From: Aquabacterium soli
Lineage (GTDB): Bacteria > Pseudomonadota > Gammaproteobacteria > Burkholderiales > Burkholderiaceae_C
DNA length: 64,000 nucleotides
Reading direction: 5' to 3'
Assembly: GCF_003933735.1 (NCBI RefSeq)
Contig: NZ_RSED01000008.1
Coordinates: 62,001 to 126,000, forward strand
Shown: positions 8,135 through 16,178 of the stretch, piece after piece
Position numbering within the stretch: position 1 is the stretch's first letter
Layout of the letters: the number at the start of each line of letters is the position of its first letter
Translations under genes and position numbers: made by a program
Notes under the pieces: model-generated
Databases searched by the model: none
What the model was told of the DNA's origin: nothing
The model's input: only the letters and a program-made list of their open reading frames with translations

Positions 8135-10564
8135 ATGCAATTCCCCGAGTCCTGGCTGCGCAGTTTCTGCAACCCCGACCTCGACACCCAGCAACTGGCC
8201 AACCTGCTGACCATGGCCGGGCTGGAGGTGGAGGAGCTGGAGCCCGTGGCCCCGCCCTTCACCGGCGTGGTCGTGGCCCAGGTGCTGGAGGTGGCCCGCC
8301 ACCCCGATGCCGATCGCCTGAACGTCTGCAAGGTGGATGCGGGCACCGGCGCGGTGCTGCAGATCGTCTGCGGCGCACCCAATGTGCGTCCGGGCATCAA
8401 GGTGCCTTGCGCCACCGTGGGTGCCGAACTGCCCCCCGGTGCCGATGGCAAGCCCTTCAAGATCAAGCTGGGCAAGCTGCGTGGCGTCGAGAGCCAGGGC
8501 ATGCTGTGCTCGGCCCGCGAGCTGGGTGTCTCTGAAGAATCGAACGGCCTGCATATCCTGGCCGATGACGCGCCGGTGGGCGAGAGCATCCGCACGCACC
8601 TCAAGCTGGACGACACCCTGTTCACGCTCAAGCTCACGCCCAACCTGGCGCATTGCCTCAGCGTGGCGGGCATCGCTCGCGAGGTGTCGGCTTTGACGGG
8701 CGCGCCCCTGGTGCTGCCCACCATCGCCGCCGTCAAGCCCTCGATCGACGATGGCCTGAAGGTGTCGGTGCAGTCCCAGGATCTGTGCGGCCGTTTCGGT
8801 GGCCGCGTGATCCGTGGCGTGAACCCCCAAGCCCCGACGCCGGCATGGATGGTCGAGCGCCTCGCGCGTTGCGGCCAGCGTTCGGTGTCCGCCCTGGTGG
8901 ACATCTCCAACTACGTGATGTTCGAGCTGGGCCAGCCCTCGCACGTGTTCGACCTGGACAAGATCCATGGCGGGCTGACGGTGCGCTGGGGCCGCGCGGG
9001 CGAAACGCTCAAGCTGCTCAACGGCCAGACCATCACGCTCGATGAGCAGGTGGGCGTGATCGCCGATGAATCGCAGGTCGAATCGCTGGCCGGCATCATG
9101 GGCGGCGATGCCACCTCGGTGGGCGACGACACGCGCAACATCTACCTGGAGGCCGCCTTCTGGTGGCCCAAGGCGATTGCCGGCCGCGCGCGCCGCTACA
9201 ACTTCTCCACCGATGCCTCGCACCGCTACGAGCGCGGCGTGGACCCGGCGCCCACGGCCCAGTACATCGAGCACATCACCCAGCTGATCCTGGACATCTG
9301 CGGTGGCGAGGCCGGCCCGCTGGACGATCAGCACCTGCAACTGCCCGAGCGCAAGCCCGTGACCATGCGCCTGTCGCGCGCCCAGCGCGTGATCGGCATG
9401 CCCGTGTCGCTGGTCGATTGCCAGACCGTGTTCCACCACCTGGGCCTGCACTACACCACCCAGGCGCTCAAGCACGACACCAACCTGATCGTGAACCCCC
9501 CGAGCTGGCGCTTCGACATCCAGATCGAGGAAGACCTGATCGAAGAAGTGGTGCGCGTGATCGGCTTCGACAAGCTGCCCCAGCGTGCGCCCAAGGCCCC
9601 GGTGACCAGCCGTGTCCGCCCCGAGCGCCAGCGTGGCCTGTATGCCGTGCGCCGTGCCGTGGCCGCGCGTGGCTATCAAGAGGCGATCACCTTCAGCTTC
9701 GTCGAAGAGCGCTGGGAGCGCGAACTGGCCGGCAATGCCGATCCGATCCGCGTGCTCAACCCCATCGCCAGCCCCTTGTCTGTGATGCGCTCCAGCCTGA
9801 TCGGCAGCCTGGTCGAGGTGCTGCGCACGAACCTGTCGCGCAAGGCCGACCGCGTGCGTGTGTTCGAGATCGGCCGTGTGTTCAAGCGCGATGCCAGCGT
9901 GCAGGATGGCGATCAGACCGTGGCCGGTTTCGACCAGCCCGTTCGCGTCAGTGGCCTGGCCTATGGTCCAGCCGACGCCGCCCAATGGGGCGCGGCCTCG
10001 CGCCCGGTGGACTTCTTCGATGTGAAGGGTGATGTCGAGGCCTTGCTGGCGCCGCGCCAGCCGCGCTTCGTGGCGGCCGAGCACCCGGCCTTCCATCCGG
10101 GCCGCTGTGCCCGTGTGGAGCTGGACGGCCAGCCCGTGGGCTTCATCGGCGAGCTGCATCCGCAGTGGCGCCAGGCCTACGACCTGCCGCAGGCCCCTGT
10201 GCTGTTCGAACTGGACGCGCAGGCCTTGGTCACCCGTGTGGTGCCGGCCTTCACGTCCGTGCCCAAGATGCAGTCGGTGTTCCGCGATCTGGCCCTGGTG
10301 GTGAACGATGCCACCACGCATGATTCGCTGATCACGGCCATCGTGCAGGCCCCGGCCGACGGCCTGGTTCGTGGCGCGCGTCTGTTCGACATCTACAAGC
10401 CCAAGACACCGGTGGCCGGCATTGCCGAAAATGAACGCAGCCTCGCCGTGCGCGTGGAGCTGCGCGACGACGAGCAGACACTGACGGACGAGCGCATCGA
10501 AGCCTGCATGGCCTCGGTGGTGTCGGCCCTGTCGCAGGGCGTCGGCGCCCGCGTGCGTGCGTGA
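8135..10564 (+). CDS. pheT: phenylalanyl-tRNA synthetase beta subunit
   Basis: The 809-residue protein has the expected domain order: N-terminal MQFPESWLR segment, an EMAP/OB-type tRNA-binding domain (about residues 40-150, [19 protein letters not shown]-like start), B3/B4 editing region, B5 domain, a class II synthetase-like core, and the C-terminal anticodon-binding FDX domain. GAGGA lies 10 bases before the ATG. It completes PheRS with pheS and is followed 23 bp later by ihfA, the usual neighbour in proteobacteria. Confidence 0.97.
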   Translation: MQFPESWLRSFCNPDLDTQQLANLLTMAGLEVEELEPVAPPFTGVVVAQVLEVARHPDADRLNVCKVDAGTGAVLQIVCGAPNVRPGIKVPCATVGAELPPGADGKPFKIKLGKLRGVESQGMLCSARELGVSEESNGLHILADDAPVGESIRTHLKLDDTLFTLKLTPNLAHCLSVAGIAREVSALTGAPLVLPTIAAVKPSIDDGLKVSVQSQDLCGRFGGRVIRGVNPQAPTPAWMVERLARCGQRSVSALVDISNYVMFELGQPSHVFDLDKIHGGLTVRWGRAGETLKLLNGQTITLDEQVGVIADESQVESLAGIMGGDATSVGDDTRNIYLEAAFWWPKAIAGRARRYNFSTDASHRYERGVDPAPTAQYIEHITQLILDICGGEAGPLDDQHLQLPERKPVTMRLSRAQRVIGMPVSLVDCQTVFHHLGLHYTTQALKHDTNLIVNPPSWRFDIQIEEDLIEEVVRVIGFDKLPQRAPKAPVTSRVRPERQRGLYAVRRAVAARGYQEAITFSFVEERWERELAGNADPIRVLNPIASPLSVMRSSLIGSLVEVLRTNLSRKADRVRVFEIGRVFKRDASVQDGDQTVAGFDQPVRVSGLAYGPADAAQWGAASRPVDFFDVKGDVEALLAPRQPRFVAAEHPAFHPGRCARVELDGQPVGFIGELHPQWRQAYDLPQAPVLFELDAQALVTRVVPAFTSVPKMQSVFRDLALVVNDATTHDSLITAIVQAPADGLVRGARLFDIYKPKTPVAGIAENERSLAVRVELRDDEQTLTDERIEACMASVVSALSQGVGARVRA

Positions 10565-10587
10565 CGGCCAAGGGGAGGGCCTGAAAG

Positions 10588-10950
10588 ATGAACGACAAGA
10601 TCCGTGACCTGACGGTGCTGCTGCCGGCCACGCTGGAGACACCGACGCTGACCAAGGCCGAACTCTCGGACATGCTGTTCGAGCGCCTGGGCCTGAACAA
10701 GCGTGAGTCCAAGGACATGGTCGAGGCCTTCTTCGAGCTGGTGCATGGGTCGCTCGTTCAGGGCACCGATGTGAAGCTGTCGGGATTCGGCAACTTCCAG
10801 ATCCGCCAGAAGGCCCCCCGGCCTGGCCGAAATCCCCGCACGGGCGAGGCCATTCCCATCAAGGCCCGCCAGGTGGTGACCTTCCATGCCAGCCAGAAGC
10901 TCAAAAGCATGGTGCAGGGAGATGTTCCCTCCGAAGACGACTTGGAGTAA
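10588..10950 (+). CDS. ihfA: integration host factor alpha subunit
   Basis: The 120-residue DNA-bending protein has the core [40 protein letters not shown](R/K)TGE and [17 protein letters not shown]. It pairs with IhfB. An N-terminal extension of about 18 residues ([19 protein letters not shown]) is longer than in E. coli (99 residues) but has a strong ribosome-binding site GGAGGG in front of the ATG, so I keep this start. Position after pheT is conserved. The GGAG just before its stop appears to serve the next gene. Confidence 0.96.
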   Translation: MNDKIRDLTVLLPATLETPTLTKAELSDMLFERLGLNKRESKDMVEAFFELVHGSLVQGTDVKLSGFGNFQIRQKAPRPGRNPRTGEAIPIKARQVVTFHASQKLKSMVQGDVPSEDDLE

Positions 10951-10953
10951 AGT

Positions 10954-11646
10954 TTGAAGTCCCTGGCTCATCGTCCTGATGACCCGGGGATTTTTACCTC
11001 CCTGCCCAAGCCCATGGAACGCACAGAGCAAGAATCACCGCCGCGTTCGGATTCACCCATGCCCGCGTCATCGCAGGGCGTGGCGTCGCCGCGCGCAGCG
11101 TCAAAGGCCTTGGCCCGGACGGATGCCAAGGGTGAGTCGCGTGGGGACGGGCGTGACGGAAGGGCAGAGGCTCGCTCTGAGGCCCGCACTGAAGTGCGCG
11201 TGCCCACGGGTGCCGTGGCACCGGTGAGCAGCCTGCCTCCCATTCCGGCCAAGCGTTACTTCACCATCGGTGAAGTGAGCGAGCTGTGTGGCGTGAAGCC
11301 CTATGTGCTGCGCTACTGGGAGCAGGAGTTCACGCAACTTCGGCCCATGAAGCGCCGCGGCAACCGCCGCTACTACCAGCACCATGAGGTGCTGCTGATC
11401 CGCCGCATCCGTGAGCTACTGTACGAACAGGGCTTCACCATCAGCGGCGCGCGCAACCAGTTGCAGGATCACGCACCTGCAGGTGGGGCACTGCCTGCCG
11501 CAGCGGGTGATGCTGCCGGCAAGCTGGCCCTGGCGCCGGATATGTCCTGGACGGGCCCTGACCTGGTGGCCCTGGCCCACAGCCATCCCCAGGCAGCGGC
11601 CGAGTTGCGCGAAGCCTTGCTGTCCATCCGCGACCTGCTGGCTTGA
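10954..11646 (+). CDS. MerR-family transcriptional regulator
   Basis: The 230-residue product carries one MerR winged helix (about residues 100-170) with YFTIGEVSELCGVKPYVLRYWE and the RRGNRRYYQ wing, followed by a short C-terminal region without metal-binding cysteines. A long low-complexity Ala/Ser/Arg-rich N-terminal tail precedes the HTH. The start is a TTG at 10954 served by GGAG (10944-10947) that overlaps the ihfA stop; an ATG at 11014 would remove 20 residues and is the main alternative. MerR-type genes directly after ihfA are common in beta- and gammaproteobacteria. Target genes are unknown. Confidence 0.88.
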   Translation: MKSLAHRPDDPGIFTSLPKPMERTEQESPPRSDSPMPASSQGVASPRAASKALARTDAKGESRGDGRDGRAEARSEARTEVRVPTGAVAPVSSLPPIPAKRYFTIGEVSELCGVKPYVLRYWEQEFTQLRPMKRRGNRRYYQHHEVLLIRRIRELLYEQGFTISGARNQLQDHAPAGGALPAAAGDAAGKLALAPDMSWTGPDLVALAHSHPQAAAELREALLSIRDLLA

Positions 11647-11706
11647 GCCGAGTGGTGGGGGCGCATCGCTTTGCGGTGCATGGTGGGTGCAAAAAGACAC
11701 AAGCCC

Positions 11707-11736
11707 TTCAAAAGCAGCCTAAAGTCGTGCTATAGT
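11707..11736 (+). promoter_or_regulatory. promoter of tRNA-Pro
   Basis: TTCAAA (11707-11712) and TATAGT (11731-11736) are 18 bp apart, 13 bp before the tRNA. The -10 and following bases repeat the context in front of tRNA-Gly. Confidence 0.6.
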
Positions 11737-11747
11737 CTAAGTCTTCG

Positions 11748-11825
<78 letters not shown>

Positions 11826-11837
11826 AGAGAATCACGA

Positions 11838-11870
11838 GGGTCAGCAGAGAAATCTGCTGACCCTTTCGTG
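11838..11870 (+). terminator. terminator between tRNA-Pro and copZ (convergent)
   Basis: A perfect 10-bp stem GGGTCAGCAG (11838-11847) / CTGCTGACCC (11854-11863) with a six-base loop and a TTTCGTGTTTT tail. It can end tRNA-Pro transcription. Confidence 0.75.
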
Positions 11871-11893
11871 TTTTCTGGCGTCAGTTCTTGGCG

Positions 11894-12106
11894 TCAGGTG
11901 CCTGCCACCTCATAGCCTTCTTCCTTGATCGCCTGGGCCACCGCTGCGGCGGGCAGCACCGTGTGCACGGTCACGCGCCCCTGGGGCAGATCGACGTCCA
12001 GTGTGGCTTGCGGATCCTGCGCCTGCACCGCCTGGGTGACGGCCTTGACGCAATGCTGGCAGCTCATGCCTTTGACGTTCAGTTGATGTGTTTGCGGGGT
12101 GCTCAT
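11894..12106 (-). CDS. copZ: copper chaperone, heavy-metal-associated domain protein
   Basis: The 70-residue protein is a single HMA ferredoxin-like fold with the metal site GMSCQHC and the EEGYEV C-terminal segment, as in CopZ-type Cu(I) chaperones that hand copper to CopA. The ATG at 12106 is preceded by AAAGGAG with ideal spacing; a longer open frame upstream has no such site. It is divergent from copA and shares its regulatory region, including a CueR-like operator. Confidence 0.93.
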   Translation of the reverse strand: MSTPQTHQLNVKGMSCQHCVKAVTQAVQAQDPQATLDVDLPQGRVTVHTVLPAAAVAQAIKEEGYEVAGT

Positions 12107-12133
12107 GATGATTCTCCTTTTCTGCGTGCAGTA

Positions 12134-12160
12134 TTGACCTTGCCATGATGTGAAGGTCAA
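12134..12160 (-). promoter_or_regulatory. CueR-like operator/promoter between copZ and copA
   Basis: A dyad TTGACCTT (12134-12141) / AAGGTCAA (12153-12160) includes ACCTT-N11-AAGGT, the spacing of known CueR sites. Read toward copZ, TTGACC (12160-12155) and AATACT (12135-12130) are 19 bp apart, the stretched spacer that MerR-family activators need. A CueR gene is not seen in the window. Confidence 0.7.
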
Positions 12161-12198
12161 CAGTGGCGTCATTGATGGAGCCATGGAAAGAGCCCGAA

Positions 12199-14526
12199 AT
12201 GAGTGAATCACCCACCGCATTGCCGGCCGAAGGCGGCGCTCTGCAACTGGCCGTGCGAGGCATGACCTGCGCGGCCTGTGTGTCGCGTGTAGAACGTGCG
12301 CTGCGCAAGGTGCCCGGTGTGGCGTCGGCCGATGTGAACTTCGCGACAGAGACTGCGTCGGTTCGGTTTGGCGAAACGCTGGCCCCTGGTGCCGATGCCC
12401 GGGCGGCCCTGCTGGAGGCCGTGGCCAGGGCGGGCTATGAAGCGCATGTGCAGGCCGCGGATGCGCCGCTGGCTGACGAGACCTCCACTTGCTGGTCCGT
12501 GTGGGGACATGTCACCCTGGGTTTGCTGGCCAGCGTGCCCTTGGTGTTGCCCATGCTGTGGGGTGATCACCACTTCTGGCCGGCCTGGCTGCAGTTCGCG
12601 CTGGCCACGCCGGTGCAGTTCATCCTCGGGGCCCGCTTCTACAAGGCAGGCTGGGCTGCCTTGAAGGACCGCAGCGGCAACATGGATCAACTGGTGGCGG
12701 TGGGCACGACCGCCGCCTGGGGGCTGTCGTGCTGGGTGTGGTGGTCGCATACTGGGGTGGCGGCACGCGGGCATGACCATGGTGCCATGCCGGACCTGTA
12801 TTTCGAATCCTCGGCTGTGGTGATCACGCTGGTGTTGCTGGGCAAGGCGCTGGAGGCGCGGGCCAAGCGCCAGACCACGGCGGCCATCCGCGCCTTGCAG
12901 GCCCTGCGCCCCGACACCGTGCTTCGCCGTGGCCCGCAGGGCGAGGTCTTCGTGCCCTTGGCGCAGGTGGTGGTGGGCGACATGCTGGTGGTGCGCCCCG
13001 GTGAGCGCGTGCCCAGCGATGGCGTGGTGACTGAGGGCAGCAGCCATGTCGATGAGTCCATGCTCACCGGTGAGCCTTTGCCCATCGCCAGAACATCCGG
13101 TGAGCGCCTGACAGGTGGCTCGATCAATGGGGAAGGGCGTTTGCTGATGCGTGTGTCGGCGGTGGGCGGCCAGACCGTGCTGTCGGGCATCATCCGCAGC
13201 GTCGTTGAAGCCCAGGCGGGCAAGGCCCCCATCCAGCGCGTGGTGGACCGCGTGTCGGCCGTGTTCGTGCCGGCGGTGCTGCTGCTTGCCCTCGCCACCG
13301 GCCTGGGGTGGTGGCTGTGGGGCCTGGGCATTGAGGCGTCGCTGGTGCGTGCTGTGGCCGTGCTGGTGATTGCCTGTCCTTGTGCCTTGGGCCTGGCCAC
13401 GCCGGCGGCCTTGATGGCCGGGACAGGCGCTGCCGCACGCCAGGGCATTCTCATCAAGGACCCGGAAGCACTGGAGACGGCGCATCGCATCGCTGTCGTG
13501 GCCTTCGACAAGACCGGCACGCTCACGGTTGGGCAGCCACGCTTGACGCACTGGCAGGTGATCGGCGGCGCTGACTTGAGCTCATCACAAGTGCTGCAGG
13601 TGGCGGCGGCCATGCAGTCGGGCAGCGAGCATCCTCTGGCGCGGGCCGTCGTGGCGGCCTGTGAGCAAGGCACTGTCGGGGTGGATGCCACCGAGGTCCA
13701 GGCCGTGCCTGGCCAAGGGCTGCAGGCGGTGGTGTCTGGTGGCGCGCTGGCGGACTGGTCGGGCCGGCAGTGGCGCCTGGGCAGCACACGCTGGATGGAG
13801 TCCCTGGTGCCTCTGCGAGACAGGCCCGCCGATCTGATGTCGAAGGCTGCTGAGCTGGCGGCGACAGGCGCATCGGTATCCTGGCTCATGCATGGTCAGG
13901 CGCAGGCCTGGCAGGTGCTGGCCTTGTTGGGTTTTGGCGACGAGCTCAAGCCCCAGGCCGCCGAGGCGGTGGCGCAACTGCACGCGCTGGGCATCGAGAC
14001 CGTGATGATCTCGGGCGACAACCGGGGCGCGGCTGAAACGGTGGGTCGCGCGCTGGGAATCGGGCAGGTGCTGGCAGAGGTGTTGCCGGCCGACAAGGCT
14101 GCGCAAGTGCGCGCTCTGAAGGTCGACTCGGAAGGCCGCGCGCGCGTGGTGGCCATGGTGGGCGACGGCATCAACGATGCGCCCGCCCTGGCGGCGGCGG
14201 ATGTGGGCATGGCCATGGCCAATCCCCATGGGGCGACCGATGTGGCCCTGCATGCCGCAGGTGTCACGCTGATGCGGGGTGATCCCGGCCTGGTGCCGGC
14301 CGCCGTGGACATTTCCCGTCGCACCTCGGCCAAGATCCGCCAGAACCTGTTCTGGGCCTTTGGCTACAACGTGATCGGCATCCCGCTGGCCATGGCCGGT
14401 GGGCTCAGTCCCATGCTGGCCGGGGCGGCCATGGCCTTCAGTTCGGTGAGCGTGGTGGGCAATGCGCTGTGGTTGTCACGCTGGCGAGCAGAGCGTTCAC
14501 GCCCCGGGGCGGTGCAAAGCCATTAA
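12199..14526 (+). CDS. copA: copper-translocating P1B-type ATPase
   Basis: The 775-residue inner-membrane pump exports Cu(I). It has one N-terminal HMA domain with GMTCAAC at residues 21-27, the intramembrane CPC site in VIACPCALGLATP, the phosphorylation site DKTGTLTVGQP, the SEHPLA nucleotide-domain motif and the hinge GDGINDAPALAAADVG, in the order of a standard P1B-1 ATPase. I chose the ATG at 12199, which follows GGAAAGAG; a GTG at 12163 in the same frame lies too close to the regulatory dyad. It is divergent from copZ and followed 13 bp later by tRNA-Arg. Confidence 0.95.
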   Translation: MSESPTALPAEGGALQLAVRGMTCAACVSRVERALRKVPGVASADVNFATETASVRFGETLAPGADARAALLEAVARAGYEAHVQAADAPLADETSTCWSVWGHVTLGLLASVPLVLPMLWGDHHFWPAWLQFALATPVQFILGARFYKAGWAALKDRSGNMDQLVAVGTTAAWGLSCWVWWSHTGVAARGHDHGAMPDLYFESSAVVITLVLLGKALEARAKRQTTAAIRALQALRPDTVLRRGPQGEVFVPLAQVVVGDMLVVRPGERVPSDGVVTEGSSHVDESMLTGEPLPIARTSGERLTGGSINGEGRLLMRVSAVGGQTVLSGIIRSVVEAQAGKAPIQRVVDRVSAVFVPAVLLLALATGLGWWLWGLGIEASLVRAVAVLVIACPCALGLATPAALMAGTGAAARQGILIKDPEALETAHRIAVVAFDKTGTLTVGQPRLTHWQVIGGADLSSSQVLQVAAAMQSGSEHPLARAVVAACEQGTVGVDATEVQAVPGQGLQAVVSGGALADWSGRQWRLGSTRWMESLVPLRDRPADLMSKAAELAATGASVSWLMHGQAQAWQVLALLGFGDELKPQAAEAVAQLHALGIETVMISGDNRGAAETVGRALGIGQVLAEVLPADKAAQVRALKVDSEGRARVVAMVGDGINDAPALAAADVGMAMANPHGATDVALHAAGVTLMRGDPGLVPAAVDISRRTSAKIRQNLFWAFGYNVIGIPLAMAGGLSPMLAGAAMAFSSVSVVGNALWLSRWRAERSRPGAVQSH

Positions 14527-14539
14527 ACTCCGACGATCG

Positions 14540-14616
14540 CTGCCAGTAGCTCAGTTGGATAGAGCACCTGCCTTCTAAGCAGGCGGTCGGGGGTTCGACT
14601 CCCTCCTGGCAGGCCA
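14540..14616 (+). tRNA. tRNA-Arg (anticodon TCT)
   Basis: A 77-nt cloverleaf with acceptor CTGCCAG/CTGGCAG, D arm GCTC...GAGC, anticodon arm CCTGC-CTTCTAA-GCAGG (anticodon TCT), T arm around GGGGGTTCGACTCCCTC and encoded CCA at 14614-14616. Confidence 0.95.
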
Positions 14617-14642
14617 TCGTGCAACCAGAGCGGGGTCCTTGA

Positions 14643-15299
14643 ATGATGTTGGACGCACTCAAGCGCTTGATCGGAGCGCGACAGCCTCAGGCCGCGGGTG
14701 AGGACCAGCACGTGCTGGCTGCCTGGGCCAAGGAAGAGGGACACAAGCTCAAGACCGTGTCCGGCCAGGCCGGCGGCGTGGTCGTTGACACCACGGCCGG
14801 CTGGCGGGTGGAGTGGGGCCCGGCCCAGCGCCCCTACTTTCCGGCGCAGGAGCTGCGTTTCCGCTTCGACGCAGGCATCCCTGCGGACGTGCAGATCCTG
14901 TTCCTCTCAAAGGTGCTGGCGCACACCCTGGAATCCGATGTGTTCCAGCGCTTCACCGACGCCATGCAGACCCGCGTGGACAACACCCTGCCTGAAGAGA
15001 TGCGCTGGCTGGCCATGCACACCAAGGTGGCGCTGGCCGAGCACCCGGTGCTCAGCCGCCGCTTCCTGATGCTGTCCAACGCTGAGGGCGTGGCCAGGCA
15101 ATGGCTGGATGCGGAGCTCGCCGCAGCCCTGGACGCCGCTGCGGCATCGTGGTGGACGGATGCGTTGGTGGCGGTCATGACTGTCAACCGCGGCATCCTG
15201 ACCGTGCGCATGTCGGGCGACAAGCTCGAGGTCAACCAGTTGCGGCTGGTGTCCGCCTTGTTCGATCTGGCCGCTCGCAAGCTGGTCGACGCAGCCTGA
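14643..15299 (+). CDS. conserved-looking protein of unknown function
   Basis: The 218-residue soluble protein has no signal peptide or membrane segment. It has an alpha/beta N-terminal half with hydrophobic strands around residues 40-95 and a helical C-terminal half; I recognise no named domain. Two consecutive ATG codons (14643, 14646) offer the start. Its stop at 15297-15299 abuts the end of the convergent enoyl-CoA hydratase gene at 15300 with no gap. Codon usage matches the chromosome. Confidence 0.7.
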   Translation: MMLDALKRLIGARQPQAAGEDQHVLAAWAKEEGHKLKTVSGQAGGVVVDTTAGWRVEWGPAQRPYFPAQELRFRFDAGIPADVQILFLSKVLAHTLESDVFQRFTDAMQTRVDNTLPEEMRWLAMHTKVALAEHPVLSRRFLMLSNAEGVARQWLDAELAAALDAAAASWWTDALVAVMTVNRGILTVRMSGDKLEVNQLRLVSALFDLAARKLVDAA

Positions 15300-16070
15300 T
15301 CAGCTCTTCTTGCGCTGAAGGAAACGAGCGATCGCTTCGCCTGCTTCCGGGCGCATCAGGTTGACCAGAAAATGGCGCTTCTCGGCGGCCAGGTGCTCAC
15401 TGAGCGGCGTCTGGGGCGCGTCATTGACCAATTCCTTCAGGCTGGACAGCACATTGATCGGTGTGGCGGCCAGCTCTTCGGCCAAGGTCAGGGCCGCATG
15501 CAACGCGGTGCCGGCCGGCTCGATCTGGTGGACCAGCCCCCACTGCTGCATCTGTTGGGCGGTGGCATCGCCCCCCGTCCACAGCCACTTGAGGGCCACG
15601 CCTCGCGGCAACTGGCGCGCCAGATGCCAGCTGCTGCCGCCATCGGTCGACAGGCCCACCTTGGCATAGGCGCTCACGAACCGCGCGTTGTCAGCGGCTA
15701 CCAGCAGGTCGCAAGCCAGCGCCACGGACAGGCCACCGCCAGCCGCCACGCCCTCCACCGCGGCAATCACCGGCTTTGGAAAGGCCCGCAGGGCTTCGAT
15801 CCATTGGTGGAACGCATCGACGTTGCCCGCCTGCTGGCTTGGATCCTGCTGACGGTTATGCGACAAACGTTGTAAATCCCCGCCACCGCAGAAATGTCCG
15901 CCAGCGCCGGTGACGATCACGGCGGCGACCGTGGGATCGGATTCCGCCATGTTCAGGGTTTCGATACCGGCTGCATACACCTGTGGCGACAGGGCATTGC
16001 GCGTGGCGGGCCCGGAAAGGGTCATGACCAGGACGGTGTCCTGGCGTTCGGTCAGTAGTTCGGTCGTCAT
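15300..16070 (-). CDS. enoyl-CoA hydratase/isomerase family protein
   Basis: The 256-residue crotonase-fold protein has the oxyanion-hole segments TRNALSPQVY and GHFCGGGDLQR, the AAVEGVAAGGGLSVALACDLLVA helix, and the STDGGSS stretch. An Asp at that last position, rather than the Glu of classical hydratases, is typical of PaaG-like isomerases and other single-acid members, so isomerase chemistry is possible. The ATG at 16070 begins the expected MTTELL N-terminus; a longer open frame upstream is not supported. The substrate cannot be deduced from the neighbours. Confidence 0.88.
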   Translation of the reverse strand: MTTELLTERQDTVLVMTLSGPATRNALSPQVYAAGIETLNMAESDPTVAAVIVTGAGGHFCGGGDLQRLSHNRQQDPSQQAGNVDAFHQWIEALRAFPKPVIAAVEGVAAGGGLSVALACDLLVAADNARFVSAYAKVGLSTDGGSSWHLARQLPRGVALKWLWTGGDATAQQMQQWGLVHQIEPAGTALHAALTLAEELAATPINVLSSLKELVNDAPQTPLSEHLAAEKRHFLVNLMRPEAGEAIARFLQRKKS

Positions 16071-16178
16071 GGCTCGGATCTGATGATTCCTGTTTCTCGA
16101 TGTGAATGGGGGCTTATGATCAGAAAGACGGGTAACTTGACGTGCTAGAGTGAAAACTTGGCAGAAAACCGCACCGAT

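Noticed and set aside
6989-10642. 1217-codon minus-strand frame opposite pheS, adh and pheT
   Set aside because: Antisense shadow of conserved genes; Ala/His/Arg-biased with no recognisable domain.
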